A stretch of DNA of 64,000 bases from Spirochaetaceae bacterium (GTDB lineage Bacteria > Spirochaetota > Spirochaetia > DSM-27196 > PWMO01), in assembly GCA_007693945.1 (NCBI GenBank), contig RECP01000051.1, forward strand, positions 1 through 64,000. Reading direction: 5' to 3'. The notes below the pieces were generated by a model, which did no database searches, was not told the origin of the DNA, and was given only the letters and a program-made list of their open reading frames with translations. Both the position numbers and the translations under genes were made by a program. This document shows positions 17,680 through 26,325 of the stretch, piece after piece. The first letter of the stretch is position 1. Each line of letters starts with the position of its first letter.

Positions 17680-17922
17680 ATGCTGGGAAGAATTGGCCCG
17701 GTGGAACTGATTCTGGTTTTCGCCATAGCCCTGATTATCTTTGGACCAAAGAAGCTGCCCGAGATCGGTAAGGCAATTGGCAGTGCGATACGCAACTTCA
17801 AGCAGCAATCCAACTCGCTGGCGCAGGATAGCGACAGCGCCCCCACTACGGATGTAGCGCAACTCGAACAGCCGGAAGCGGCAACCGGCGCGGTCCGCGA
17901 GACGGCCAAAACCGACGAATGA
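17680..17922 (+). CDS. tatA: Tat translocase pore subunit TatA
   Basis: This 80-aa protein has an N-terminal membrane helix (PVELILVFAIALIIFGP), the FGPKKLPEIGKAIG hinge and amphipathic helix, and a charged tail: the canonical TatA/E layout. The ATG at 17680 follows a ggggaga site and comes 1 nt after the polyferredoxin stop. Together with tatC at 21849 it would form a minimal TatAC system placed beside its two main predicted substrates (12624 and 18799). Confidence 0.93.
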   Translation: MLGRIGPVELILVFAIALIIFGPKKLPEIGKAIGSAIRNFKQQSNSLAQDSDSAPTTDVAQLEQPEAATGAVRETAKTDE

Positions 17923-17958
17923 CGTATGTCAACCGGCGGGCTGAGGAACAAAGGCAGG

Positions 17959-17990
17959 CCCCACCAATAGCGCATTAGGTGGTCTTTTCT
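17959..17990 (+). terminator. Candidate Rho-independent terminator after tatA
   Basis: CCACC-AAT (17961-17968) pairs with ATT-a-GGTGG (ending 17982) around a small loop, followed by TCTTTTCT. It sits 40-70 nt after tatA and before the next operon, so the arr and second-oxidoreductase genes are probably separate transcripts. Confidence 0.5.
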
Positions 17991-18013
17991 GTAGCGTTCA
18001 CTCCGGTAGTTGT

Positions 18014-18024
18014 GTTAGACTAAC
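18014..18024. promoter_or_regulatory. Small palindrome upstream of the second oxidoreductase operon
   Basis: GTTAGACTAAC is a perfect 5-1-5 palindrome about 40 nt before the start at 18065, in the only non-coding gap of this cluster. Position suits an operator or activator site; no known regulator motif was recognised. The GGAGG ribosome-binding site is at 18053-18057. Confidence 0.3.
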
Positions 18025-18064
18025 TCGCAGCCCAGGGCCCGACTACTTCCGAGGAGGCCGCGCG

Positions 18065-18802
18065 ATGAACCAGAACCAGTATCGACATCGGTTCACGGCG
18101 CCTGGAGTACCGCAGTATGGCGGGGACTCGGCACATGTTCGGGCCAGCGCTTACGCGTTGCTCTCTTCACTCTATCAAGATCAACCTGATGTGTCTGCCG
18201 TTGACCGTTTCAGCAGCCTTTGGCGCAACTTTGATAACGCTTTGTCGGGCAACTGCTTGGGGCGCCGGACGCTACTGACCGGAAGCCAGTTCTGCGCTGC
18301 GTGGCAAAGCAGCGATTCACGGGTGTCTCTGCAGCTGCGGCGTGAGTTTGCGCTGCTGTTTCTCAGCCCGCGCGGTGTTCAACCCTACGAATCGGTGTAT
18401 CGCGGAACTCGCAGGCGGTTGATGGACGATCCATGGCTGCAGGTGCGGGAGTTCTATCGCAAAGCCGGAATGCAGAAAGGGCAGCGGGAGTTGCACCCGG
18501 AAGACCACGCCTCGGTTGAGCTCGGTTTCATGGCGTATCTGGCCTTTATGGATTCACAGTGCAGCGCTGCGGCCGGGAAGGAAGAAATACGAACCGAGGT
18601 AGCCGGCACGCAGCTTCAGTTTCTCGAAGAACACCTGATTGGTTGGATTCCGCAGTTGTGCCGCCGGATAGAGGCGGTTCCCGAGGCGCCGTATTACCAC
18701 CGGGTGGCGCGGTTCACCTCGGCTCTTATTGAGGAAGACCACGAAAGGTTAGTGGTGTCTGCAAAGCACACGTATAGCACTTGTAAGGGGAGCTCGCTGT
18801 GA
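18065..18802 (+). CDS. Second TorD-family chaperone
   Basis: This 245-aa protein has the same TorD marks as the arr chaperone: LRREFALLFLSPRGVQPYESVYRG, VREFYRKAGM, HPEDHASVELGFMAYLAFMD and a final helix with FTSALIEED. It is clearly diverged from the 15887 protein. Start codon choice is set by a GAGGAGG site. Its stop overlaps the GTG start of the oxidoreductase (GTGA), so it is almost certainly the dedicated chaperone for that enzyme. Confidence 0.85.
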   Translation: MNQNQYRHRFTAPGVPQYGGDSAHVRASAYALLSSLYQDQPDVSAVDRFSSLWRNFDNALSGNCLGRRTLLTGSQFCAAWQSSDSRVSLQLRREFALLFLSPRGVQPYESVYRGTRRRLMDDPWLQVREFYRKAGMQKGQRELHPEDHASVELGFMAYLAFMDSQCSAAAGKEEIRTEVAGTQLQFLEEHLIGWIPQLCRRIEAVPEAPYYHRVARFTSALIEEDHERLVVSAKHTYSTCKGSSL

Positions 18803-21042
18803 AAAGAAACGGACTCAGTCGGCGTGAATTCCTGAGGGCTTCGGCTGCAGCGGCCGCAGCCGGCGCTGCAGGCAGCTTTGTGCTGCAAGGTTGCGCACGC
18901 CAGGAAACCGAGATAGAACCGTACCGTACCGATGAAACACTGGGTGGAGAACGGTTCAGTTACTGCGGTGTCTGTAGTGCAAATTGCGCCATGATCGGCC
19001 ACGTCGCTGCTGGAAGACTGGTCCAGCTGCGCGGTAATCCCGACGATCAAGTCGGCAGAGGCAAGCTGTGTGTCAAAGGGTACTCGGCAATCAAGGATCT
19101 CTACGACCCGGATCGCCTCAAGTACCCGATGATGAGAACCGAGGCTCGCAAGGGGCCGGGCATCGACCCCAAGTGGGTCAAGGTCAGCTGGGAAGAAGCG
19201 CTCCAGACGACCGCGGATGGCTTCAACGATGCCATTGAATCGCACGGTCCTGAGACGGTCGCCTTCTTCTCCAGGGGGCACGACTGGATGAACCGTCTCA
19301 GAGACGCCATCGGAACCCCCAATCACCTGATGCATCATTCCACCTGCTTCACGACTCACACCGCCGTCTGGCGAGCGTGTCTAGGCATGGGGAACCGCCC
19401 GTTCATGCTCGACATTGCGAGAGCGAAATATCTGCTTTCCTTCGGTTGGGACATGCCGTCAAAGGCCAAGAACATGTCGGCGCGGGATTATGTTGCTGCG
19501 CTCTCCGACGGTGCCAAAAGCGTGGTGGTGGACCCGCGGCTGACCGTTACCGGGACCATGGCCGACGAGTGGATTCCGATAAAGCCCGGAACGGACCTGG
19601 CCTTCATGCTCGCGATGATCCGGATCATCGTAAATGAAGAGCTGTACGATGCAGAGCTGGTTGAAAGCACGACATACGGCCTCGATCGGCTCCGCGCCCA
19701 GGTGCAGGACTACACGCCGCAGTGGGCATCCGGAATCACCGGCATTGATGCCGCCGTTATCACGCGCGTCGCCAGGGAGTTTGCCACCACCCGCCCAGCG
19801 CTGATACCTAACCACAAACGCGATGCCGGCGGTCCAAACTATTCCAACTCGTGGCGGGCTGCCCACTGCATGGTTATCCTCAACGCGATGGTGGGCGCCA
19901 TAGACCACCCGGGCGGCCAGATCGTGCCGCGACGGCCGTATCTGAAGCCGTTCAACGCCGTTTTTCCGCCGCCGGAGTTTCCCAAGCCGCGTACCGAAAG
20001 GATTGACGGATTTGAGAAGCACCCGATTGTGGGCCCGACCCGCAGAGGCGATTTCTCGACGGTGACCGACGCCCTACTGACGGGCAAACCGTATCCAATC
20101 AAAGCCGCGCTGTTTCGCAAGCACAACGTGCTCGCGTTTCCTGATGCAACCCGCTTTGTCGAAGCGTTGAAAAAGATCGACTTCATCGCGGTCTGCGATG
20201 TCTGGCCCAGTGAGATGGTCCAGATGGCAGACGTCGTCTTCCCCGAACCCTATTTCCTGGAAACCTCAGGCTTCGGCGACCGGGACTACCATGAGTTCTA
20301 TCCGCAGATCGCGTTGCGTCAACCGATGGTACCGCCGTTATACGACACCAGGGGCTACGGCGGCATCATCAGCGGCATCGCCGACGCCATGGGACTGGGC
20401 CATATATTCGAAGGCGTGAGCAGCTCGACCCTGTGGGACGAGCAGCTGAAAGCGATGGGCACATCCTGGCAGGAACTCAACAATAGCCCCAACGGTTTGT
20501 GGTCCGATGAGAAGCCGTTTGTACCGACAACTGAGTTCAAGACCCCGAGCGGCAAGATCGAGCTCTACTCGACGGTGTTCGAGGAGCATGGATATGATCC
20601 GTTGCCGCTGTGGCAGGAAAAGCGTGAGTTGCCGTCGGACCAATACCCGTTCTACATGCTGATTTCGCGCCCTCCGATGCACAAGATGAGCCAGACTCAG
20701 AATAACGAGCTCATGGCACAGACGTATCTGGAAAACGCGGTGATCATGAACCGCGATAGAGCGCGACAACTGGGGCTGGAACAGGGGCGGCAGGTATACG
20801 TTGAATCACGTGCGGGTCGAATCAGACTCAAACTGCAGCTGGAGGAAGGTATTCGTCCGGACTGTGTCTGCATTGAACACGGATTCGGACACTGGTCACC
20901 GTCACTCTCGATTGCGCATCAGAAAGGCGCCAACGAGGGGGACCTTATACCGCATCTTTCAATCGAAGAGATGGTGGCGCTCAAAGACCCGGGAGCTGGA
21001 GCCTGCATGACGGACTTCTGCGTTTCGGTACGTTCAGCGTAG
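18799..21042 (+). CDS. Tat-exported molybdopterin oxidoreductase, PsrA/PhsA-like
   Basis: This 747-aa protein has Tat signal LSRREFLRAS (6-15), a hydrophobic Ala stretch and lipobox-like VLQGC (Cys32). Cys56, 59, 63 and 91 hold a [4Fe-4S] cluster; RGKLCVKGYSAIKDLYDPDR is typical of the polysulfide/thiosulfate reductase branch. The likely Mo ligand is Cys183 in MHHSTCFTTH. The C-terminus HGFGHWSPSL and DPGAGACMTDFCVSVR fits PsrA/PhsA more than ArrA. ArrA's RGRY segment is absent (SRGHDWMN here), so arsenate is not the expected substrate. Polysulfide, thiosulfate, tetrathionate, selenium or thioarsenic compounds are open options. Confidence 0.85.
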   Translation: MKRNGLSRREFLRASAAAAAAGAAGSFVLQGCARQETEIEPYRTDETLGGERFSYCGVCSANCAMIGHVAAGRLVQLRGNPDDQVGRGKLCVKGYSAIKDLYDPDRLKYPMMRTEARKGPGIDPKWVKVSWEEALQTTADGFNDAIESHGPETVAFFSRGHDWMNRLRDAIGTPNHLMHHSTCFTTHTAVWRACLGMGNRPFMLDIARAKYLLSFGWDMPSKAKNMSARDYVAALSDGAKSVVVDPRLTVTGTMADEWIPIKPGTDLAFMLAMIRIIVNEELYDAELVESTTYGLDRLRAQVQDYTPQWASGITGIDAAVITRVAREFATTRPALIPNHKRDAGGPNYSNSWRAAHCMVILNAMVGAIDHPGGQIVPRRPYLKPFNAVFPPPEFPKPRTERIDGFEKHPIVGPTRRGDFSTVTDALLTGKPYPIKAALFRKHNVLAFPDATRFVEALKKIDFIAVCDVWPSEMVQMADVVFPEPYFLETSGFGDRDYHEFYPQIALRQPMVPPLYDTRGYGGIISGIADAMGLGHIFEGVSSSTLWDEQLKAMGTSWQELNNSPNGLWSDEKPFVPTTEFKTPSGKIELYSTVFEEHGYDPLPLWQEKRELPSDQYPFYMLISRPPMHKMSQTQNNELMAQTYLENAVIMNRDRARQLGLEQGRQVYVESRAGRIRLKLQLEEGIRPDCVCIEHGFGHWSPSLSIAHQKGANEGDLIPHLSIEEMVALKDPGAGACMTDFCVSVRSA

Positions 21043-21063
21043 TCCGGCAAGGAGATCAGGGCG

Positions 21064-21834
21064 ATGAAACAGGCAATGTTGATCGATCAGACCAAGTGTA
21101 TTGGTTGCGGGGCATGCACCGTGAGCTGCAAGGCGATCTACGCACGAGCGTCATTCGGCATCCTGCGAACCAGAATGAAGAAGTACGAGACGGGACGGTT
21201 TCCACACGTTTCGTTTCGATTCAGGAAACACATGTGTATGCACTGCATCGAGAACGCCCCGTGCATAGAGGCGTGCCCGGTGAATGCCATCAGCTACGTA
21301 TCTGGTGACGCCGGAGGGATGGTGATCATCGATGACGATACCTGCATCGGCTGCGGCAACTGTACGCGGCAGTGTCCGTACCAGGCTCCGGATCGGGATC
21401 GCGACCGTAAGAAGGCAGAGAAATGCAGCTTCTGCTCCCGACGGGTACTTGCCGGACAGACGCCGTTCTGCGCCGAAGCGTGCCCGGTGGGAGCGATAAC
21501 CTTTGGTAACCGTGACGACGTGCTTGCTGAAGGTCGCCGACGGGCAGAGATCCTGCGTGCCAAAGGGCGAAGCCACGCCTACGTATGGGGAAGCGCCGAC
21601 ACGATGGTGCTCTACCTTCTCGATCAGCCTCCGGAGATCTACGAATTACCGGCCGAAGGCTACACCGCTTCGCGGCAGACACTGTTGACCAGGCTCGCTA
21701 CCCCGGCCGGCGGTGTGTTGGCCGCTGCCGCATTGGGAGCGCACGGATTGCATCTGCTGCGCGAACGGCGCAGGAGAATCGAAGACGAGAGCAAACTGCA
21801 GGAATCGCACGCCGGCCGGGCGGACGACGGTTAA
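21064..21834 (+). CDS. Four-cluster Fe-S subunit with C-terminal membrane anchor
   Basis: This 256-aa partner of the preceding enzyme has cluster groups CIGCGACTVSC, CMHCIENAPCIEAC, CIGCGNCTRQC and CSFC with CAEAC. Unlike ArrB, it continues past the last cluster into a hydrophobic helix (about 212-232, ATPAGGVLAAAALGAHGLHL) and a basic RERRRR stop-transfer end. This probably anchors the A-B dimer to the membrane in place of a PsrC/NrfD subunit, none of which is encoded nearby. The start follows a ggagat site 21 nt after the A gene. Confidence 0.85.
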   Translation: MKQAMLIDQTKCIGCGACTVSCKAIYARASFGILRTRMKKYETGRFPHVSFRFRKHMCMHCIENAPCIEACPVNAISYVSGDAGGMVIIDDDTCIGCGNCTRQCPYQAPDRDRDRKKAEKCSFCSRRVLAGQTPFCAEACPVGAITFGNRDDVLAEGRRRAEILRAKGRSHAYVWGSADTMVLYLLDQPPEIYELPAEGYTASRQTLLTRLATPAGGVLAAAALGAHGLHLLRERRRRIEDESKLQESHAGRADDG

Positions 21835-21848
21835 GCAGTGCAGTTCAG

Positions 21849-22547
21849 ATGGCTGACGCGCGTTACTCATTGGCCCGGCAACTGGTGGAGATTCGCAATC
21901 GGGTACTGGTGATCATGTTGGCGTGGGCGGTTGCCGCGGCATCCGCGTTCGCTTTCAGCGATCTGCTGCTGGAACATCTCCTGCTTGTCGGGCCTCAGGT
22001 TCCGGTAGTATATATCAACCCTCCTGAGTTGTTTCTGGTCAAGCTGCGGGTGGCTCTTTTCGTCGGCTTGGCAGCGTGTCTTCCATTAGTAGTCCTGCAG
22101 GTTGCGCTGTTCCTGTTTCCCAGCATGTACGCCCGCGAGCGCCGATGCGCGCTATTCCTGCTGCTGATAGGGCTTGTCTTCGCCGCCGGCGGTGCACTGT
22201 TTGCTTATCGAATCGCTCTACCGACGCTGTTCGAGTTCTTCGCGGCATTTGATCACAGTCGAATAGACGCGGTCTTTGATCTGCAACAATACGTACGTTT
22301 CACAGCTAACACAATTGTGGCAATTACGATCGGGTTTGAGTCCCCGGTGGTGGTCTGGATTCTTGGCTTGACCGGTATCGTGAGCAAGGCGCAACTGCGA
22401 GCGTCCCGGGCCTACGTCTACCTTGCGGTGCTGTTGCTGGCGGCGATCCTCACACCGGCTGATCCGATCTCTATGGTGCTTGTTGCCTTACCGCTGGTTC
22501 TGCTCTACGAGGTCGGCATCATGCTGGTTGCTTTGACCACGCGATGA
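21849..22547 (+). CDS. tatC: Tat translocase receptor TatC
   Basis: This 232-aa protein has six predicted helices. The N-terminal LARQLVEIRNRV corresponds to the H-x-x-E-L-R-x-R signal-binding segment. The first periplasmic loop carries NPPELF. FPSMYARERR holds the conserved Glu after helix 2, and LTPADPISM is the TatC signature before the last helices. The first Tat motif residue His is Arg/Gln here. ATG 21849 has only a weak ribosome-binding site, so coupling to the Fe-S gene (12 nt gap) is likely. Confidence 0.92.
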   Translation: MADARYSLARQLVEIRNRVLVIMLAWAVAAASAFAFSDLLLEHLLLVGPQVPVVYINPPELFLVKLRVALFVGLAACLPLVVLQVALFLFPSMYARERRCALFLLLIGLVFAAGGALFAYRIALPTLFEFFAAFDHSRIDAVFDLQQYVRFTANTIVAITIGFESPVVVWILGLTGIVSKAQLRASRAYVYLAVLLLAAILTPADPISMVLVALPLVLLYEVGIMLVALTTR

Positions 22548-23104
22548 GCCCGCAGATGATGTGTGCCCCGCTCGTGCTGCAAAATGGCACAAGACCTCTG
22601 GTATGTGAAAGGCAAGACATGGCACCCGGGAAGAGCGTAGACACCTGTTCCTGAAGATCAGGTCCTCCAGACAGGACTCTCGCTCATGATCGCCGAAAAC
22701 CTGGTCCCGTCGCGGCTGGAGGATAGGGAGGCGGAGCAACGAAGAGAGTCGCCATCATCGGAGGTGGAGTGGCCGGGCGGAATGGTTGCGGCCGCCTGCG
22801 ATGCCAGGGCAGTGTACGCCCGGCTCCTCAACGGTAAGCACACTGATCCGGGATGCAGGTGGCAATTGGTTCCCGCGGCACGTCGACAGGCATGGCGGTT
22901 CTCAGGGCACTTGAAATCGGTATACGGAGCTTCATCGCGCCGTAGCTGCCTCAACGGCGTAAGCGCCGCGCCGCATAATCTGCAGTCCGATAGCGGCAGC
23001 CCTGCAATGGCGATCTGGAACGTACACCGAAACGTACGCAGGTGATGTTCCTGGCCGATGAAAACGGGTATAGTGCTGGTCGAACTGTATCCGGAGAGGC
23101 TGTT
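22548..23104. pseudogene. Decayed stretch with flavoprotein N-terminal remnant
   Basis: This 557-bp gap has no convincing intact gene. At 22739-22780 the plus strand reads TKRVAIIGGGVAG, an FAD/NAD Rossmann start, preceded by a gggaggcgg site but with ACG where ATG is expected. After a frameshift the next frame continues GMVAAACDARA. This looks like the broken start of a flavoprotein oxidoreductase. The rest resembles no family in any frame. A 119-codon ORF at 22686-23045 has unlikely composition and is not called. The region may mark an insertion or deletion scar at the edge of the respiratory island. Confidence 0.4.
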
Positions 23105-23854
23105 TTGCAAGTATCGCTCTTTTCGCTCCCGCTGATTGCGCTTGCCGGAACGGCAGCCGGCTTCATAAACGTTGTAGCCGGTGGAGGCTCGCTGATCACG
23201 CTGCCGACGCTGATATTCCTCGGCCTGCCTCCGGCCATGGCCAACGGCACTAACCGTCTGGCACAGTTGAGTCAGAACAGCGTCGCCGTGTACCGGTTTC
23301 GGCGCAAAGGCTTCTTTCCGCTGCGCGCAGGGTTGATACTCGGAGCGGCTGCCTCAGCGGGTGCGGTTATCGGCAGCCGGGTGGCCGTAGACATTGCTCC
23401 GGAGCTGTTCAACCGCATTCTGGCCTTCGTGATGGTGGTGGTTCTCATTCTGACCCTCACCGGTGGGGAACGGACGTCTCAGGCACCACAGCAGGTGTGG
23501 CGACGGCGGTTGCTCTTACCCGCGTTCTTCGTAATCGGCATCTACGGTGGCTTCATCCAGGCGGGGGTCGGCTTCCTGATCATAGCCGTTTTTTCGCGCA
23601 TCAGCGCCACCAGTCTGGTACTCACCAACGCGACCAAGGTCATGGTGGTACTGATCTATACCTTTCCGGCGCTGGCAGTGTTCCTGCTCCACGGTCAGAT
23701 AGACTGGGCCGCCGGCGTGGTGCTCGCGGCCGGTAACGCTGCCGGCGCATGGTTGGGTGCGCATTTCTCGGTTGCCAAAGGTGACCGTTGGATCAAGGCG
23801 GTTCTGACGGTCTCCGTCTCGGCAATGGCGGTCAGGCTGTTCTTCTTCGGTTAA
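23105..23854 (+). CDS. TauE/SafE (TSUP) family anion permease
   Basis: This 249-aa protein has seven to eight helices with the family signature GFINVVAGGGSLITLPTLIFLGLPPAMANGTN split over helices 1-2, and a second half GVGFLIIAVFSRISATSLVLTNATKV. TSUP proteins export or take up sulfite, sulfoacetate or related sulfur anions. TTG 23105 (ggagagg 6 nt upstream) gives the normal N-terminus. GTG 23042 or ATG 23045 would add 21 odd residues. It converges with the GH116 gene (4-nt overlap of stops), so it could serve either the sulfur-type oxidoreductase upstream or the sulfonate pathway downstream. Confidence 0.82.
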   Translation: MQVSLFSLPLIALAGTAAGFINVVAGGGSLITLPTLIFLGLPPAMANGTNRLAQLSQNSVAVYRFRRKGFFPLRAGLILGAAASAGAVIGSRVAVDIAPELFNRILAFVMVVVLILTLTGGERTSQAPQQVWRRRLLLPAFFVIGIYGGFIQAGVGFLIIAVFSRISATSLVLTNATKVMVVLIYTFPALAVFLLHGQIDWAAGVVLAAGNAAGAWLGAHFSVAKGDRWIKAVLTVSVSAMAVRLFFFG

Positions 23855-26316
23855 CCCGGGATCCGGTTGTGCGACCGCCCGCGCGGGTCGCGGGCATTAA
23901 AGACCGCATCCAGAAACCAGATTGAAAGTGGACGCATGTTCATTGGTGCACGAAACCGTCCAAAGGCGTCAACGGCCGCCGGCGTGCGGAACTGCAGGCC
24001 GGCGGTGCCGTAGATGGTATCCACCAGTGCAGCGGCAATCGTGTCGGCCTCTGTCTCAAGACCATAGTAGTGCATCATCGACACGGTCATCCAGGCCGAG
24101 CCGAGCAGCACTTCGTTCACCTGCAGCTCATCGCCGCCGTCGCCGGCAAAGCGCGTTCTGCCGCTCTCCGCCAGCAGTAGCGGTCCGAGGCGCCCGCGCT
24201 CATACTGCACAAAACAGTGCCTGTACACCGCACACAGGTGCGAGCGCAGCGTATCGCGATCGATCCCGTCAATCAAATTGCCCAAGCCGGCCAGGTCAGC
24301 CAGGAAGAATCCCAGGATGCCGTCGCCCATGACGCAGTCGGCATACGTACCGCGATCGCTGACGCGATAGTATGTACCGTTCCAGAGTGCCTCCACAAAA
24401 CTGATCTGCGCGTGCGCCAGCCGCTGACGGCATTGGCGGGCCAGCTCAGCATCACTGAAGCGTTCGGCCCAGCGCACGAGGGCGGCAAGACACCCGATGG
24501 TCAGACTGCCGCTGTAGGCTGCGTAGCCGCGGATCCCCAGGTTGTCCCAGGTACTGTCGCCGAAATCCGTGTGCAGCGGTAAGCCGCCGGCAGGCTCGGC
24601 CTGCGACAGCGCAAACCGGCCCGCCTCGCGCACCAGTTGCCATTCCTCCGCACTGGGAGTCTCACCGCTCACAACGCTCTTCAGATAGAGGCTCAGAATG
24701 AAGGCCGGGTTGTGATCCTTCCACAGGTTCGAATTGTCGCGCATCTGGTAGCCGTTGATCCGGTGCCACGGGTCATCCATCACGGAACCCAGATCGTGCG
24801 GTACTTTGCCCCTGACAAGGCGTGCGGCGAGGTTCTCGCTGCGATAGATCATCTGCTTCTCGGGAAGCTCGAGTGCAACGCTTGCCAGCAGGTCGGCAAA
24901 CACCAGACGCGCGAACACCGGCCACCAGCGCCAGATTGCATACCACGCGTAGGACCACAGATCGCTGGTGTTGTAGTAGTAGTAGCCGACGTCGTATCCC
25001 TCGAGCAGCGCGGCGTGCTGGCCCGCACCCAGGCGCGGCGTATCAGGGGTCAGAGCGCTCTGGTCCGGACTGCCATCCACCCATGCCGAACCGCCGCCGT
25101 TGATGAAGTACAGCTCGTTGATCATTGCGCCGCGCACCTGCCGGCTTTGCGGCCCGGCTCCGTTGAGCACATCCGCGTGCCAGCGGTCTATCGCTGCGCG
25201 ATATCGGTCACGTCGCTGCGCGCCGTAGCGCGCTATCCTGACCGTCTGTTGCCCGTGGCTGCCGAACTGACGGCAGTAGAGTCGGCGCCAGCAGCGGCCG
25301 CCGCCAAACTGCACCAGCGGGAGATCAAGAACCAGCAGAAAGTCGAGGCGCGTCGACTCCCCCGCCGCCAGCTTCGCCCCGCGGCTTACCGCAGAACCAA
25401 TGGCCTCGTCCCAGTGAGCGGTCCAACCTGCGCCGCTTGCGGGTAGCGTGCCGCAAGCGGCGAAATGGTGCTCGGCCCACGCGATCGTGTGTCCCTGCCG
25501 CTGCGGCGGTCGCTCGATGCAATTCTGACCGGCCTTGAAGCACGCTTCAACCGAACTCCGCTGCTCAGTCGGGCCCCAACTCCACAGCAGAACCTGGCCC
25601 TGCATGTCACCATTGATCGGCCGGCCAGGGTAGCGCTGCTGGATTACCGCGACTTCATGGACCTGCAGCCCCGCGGGGACCGCAGCACTGTTACCGGCGT
25701 GTGTCTGAGATGGCCAGCTGCGCTGCGGTCGATCAACGGACGTCATTTGCTGCGTGCGCCACCCTAGCATGTTGGGCCAGAAACAGGCGCCGTCAAACTG
25801 CAGTGACCGATCACCGCGGTTGTGAACCGTGATCGAAGCGTACCACAGCGGTAACGTGCTGGCACGGTTGTCTCCGGGGACCAGCGGAGTGAAGAACTCG
25901 ACGATCAGTTCAAACGGAAGCTCATCGCCCCCGTAGCGCTCGTGCATCACCGGGAATAGTGACAGCACTTCGCGCGATCCACCGTACGCTGCCGGCCCGC
26001 TCTCGGCCAGCCGGAAGTACCCGCTGCGGTCCGATTGCTGCCAGCGCACGGCGAAGAACGCGGAATCGATAGCCTGATTGACGTGATAGCCGTTCTGCAG
26101 GTGCCAGCGTGCAAACTGCCCGTCGAGGTTTCGCCCGCAGACCGGGGTTCCAATGCCACCGAGAAACAGCCCACAGAGCGGACCGTCATCGTGACTGCCG
26201 GGTCTGGCGCGGAACGCGTCCTGCGCGGGGTTGCTGCCGTTCCGGTGCGGTGTCCCATAATCGTGCCCCGCGCTCAGCCGTTCACGATAGGCGCAGACCT
26301 CGGCCCAGGCTGACAC
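23851..26316 (-). CDS. GH116-family glycosidase (DUF608/GBA2-like)
   Basis: This 821-aa protein has an N-terminal beta-domain with LFLGGIGTPVCGRNLDGQFA and RWHLQNGYH, and a C-terminal (alpha/alpha)6 barrel with VPHDLG, NGYQMRDNSNLWKDHNPAF and STWDNLGIRGYAAYSG. Glu439 (ALLEG) and Asp591 (TWD) are spaced 152 residues, the spacing of nucleophile and acid/base in TxGH116 (E441, D593) and human GBA2 (E527, D677), so it should be active. No signal peptide, so it acts in the cytoplasm on imported glycosides. GTG start; its ribosome-binding site lies in the end of the permease gene upstream. It is last in the ABC operon. Known GH116 enzymes are beta-retaining; the true substrate is unknown. Confidence 0.85.
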   Translation of the reverse strand: MSAWAEVCAYRERLSAGHDYGTPHRNGSNPAQDAFRARPGSHDDGPLCGLFLGGIGTPVCGRNLDGQFARWHLQNGYHVNQAIDSAFFAVRWQQSDRSGYFRLAESGPAAYGGSREVLSLFPVMHERYGGDELPFELIVEFFTPLVPGDNRASTLPLWYASITVHNRGDRSLQFDGACFWPNMLGWRTQQMTSVDRPQRSWPSQTHAGNSAAVPAGLQVHEVAVIQQRYPGRPINGDMQGQVLLWSWGPTEQRSSVEACFKAGQNCIERPPQRQGHTIAWAEHHFAACGTLPASGAGWTAHWDEAIGSAVSRGAKLAAGESTRLDFLLVLDLPLVQFGGGRCWRRLYCRQFGSHGQQTVRIARYGAQRRDRYRAAIDRWHADVLNGAGPQSRQVRGAMINELYFINGGGSAWVDGSPDQSALTPDTPRLGAGQHAALLEGYDVGYYYYNTSDLWSYAWYAIWRWWPVFARLVFADLLASVALELPEKQMIYRSENLAARLVRGKVPHDLGSVMDDPWHRINGYQMRDNSNLWKDHNPAFILSLYLKSVVSGETPSAEEWQLVREAGRFALSQAEPAGGLPLHTDFGDSTWDNLGIRGYAAYSGSLTIGCLAALVRWAERFSDAELARQCRQRLAHAQISFVEALWNGTYYRVSDRGTYADCVMGDGILGFFLADLAGLGNLIDGIDRDTLRSHLCAVYRHCFVQYERGRLGPLLLAESGRTRFAGDGGDELQVNEVLLGSAWMTVSMMHYYGLETEADTIAAALVDTIYGTAGLQFRTPAAVDAFGRFRAPMNMRPLSIWFLDAVFNARDPRGRSHNRIPG

Positions 26317-26325
26317 AATGCAACA

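Noticed and set aside
22686-23045. 119-codon plus-strand ORF in the gap after tatC
   Set aside because: Composition is atypical (many Arg, Ser, Trp), no homology is recognisable, and it overlaps the frameshifted flavoprotein remnant.
25066-25110. Apparent loss of the GH116 nucleophile (Asp in GGGSAWVD)
   Set aside because: Counting against GBA2 shows that the nucleophile lies about 30 residues later, in ALLEG. Glu439 and Asp591 are both present at the expected spacing of 152.
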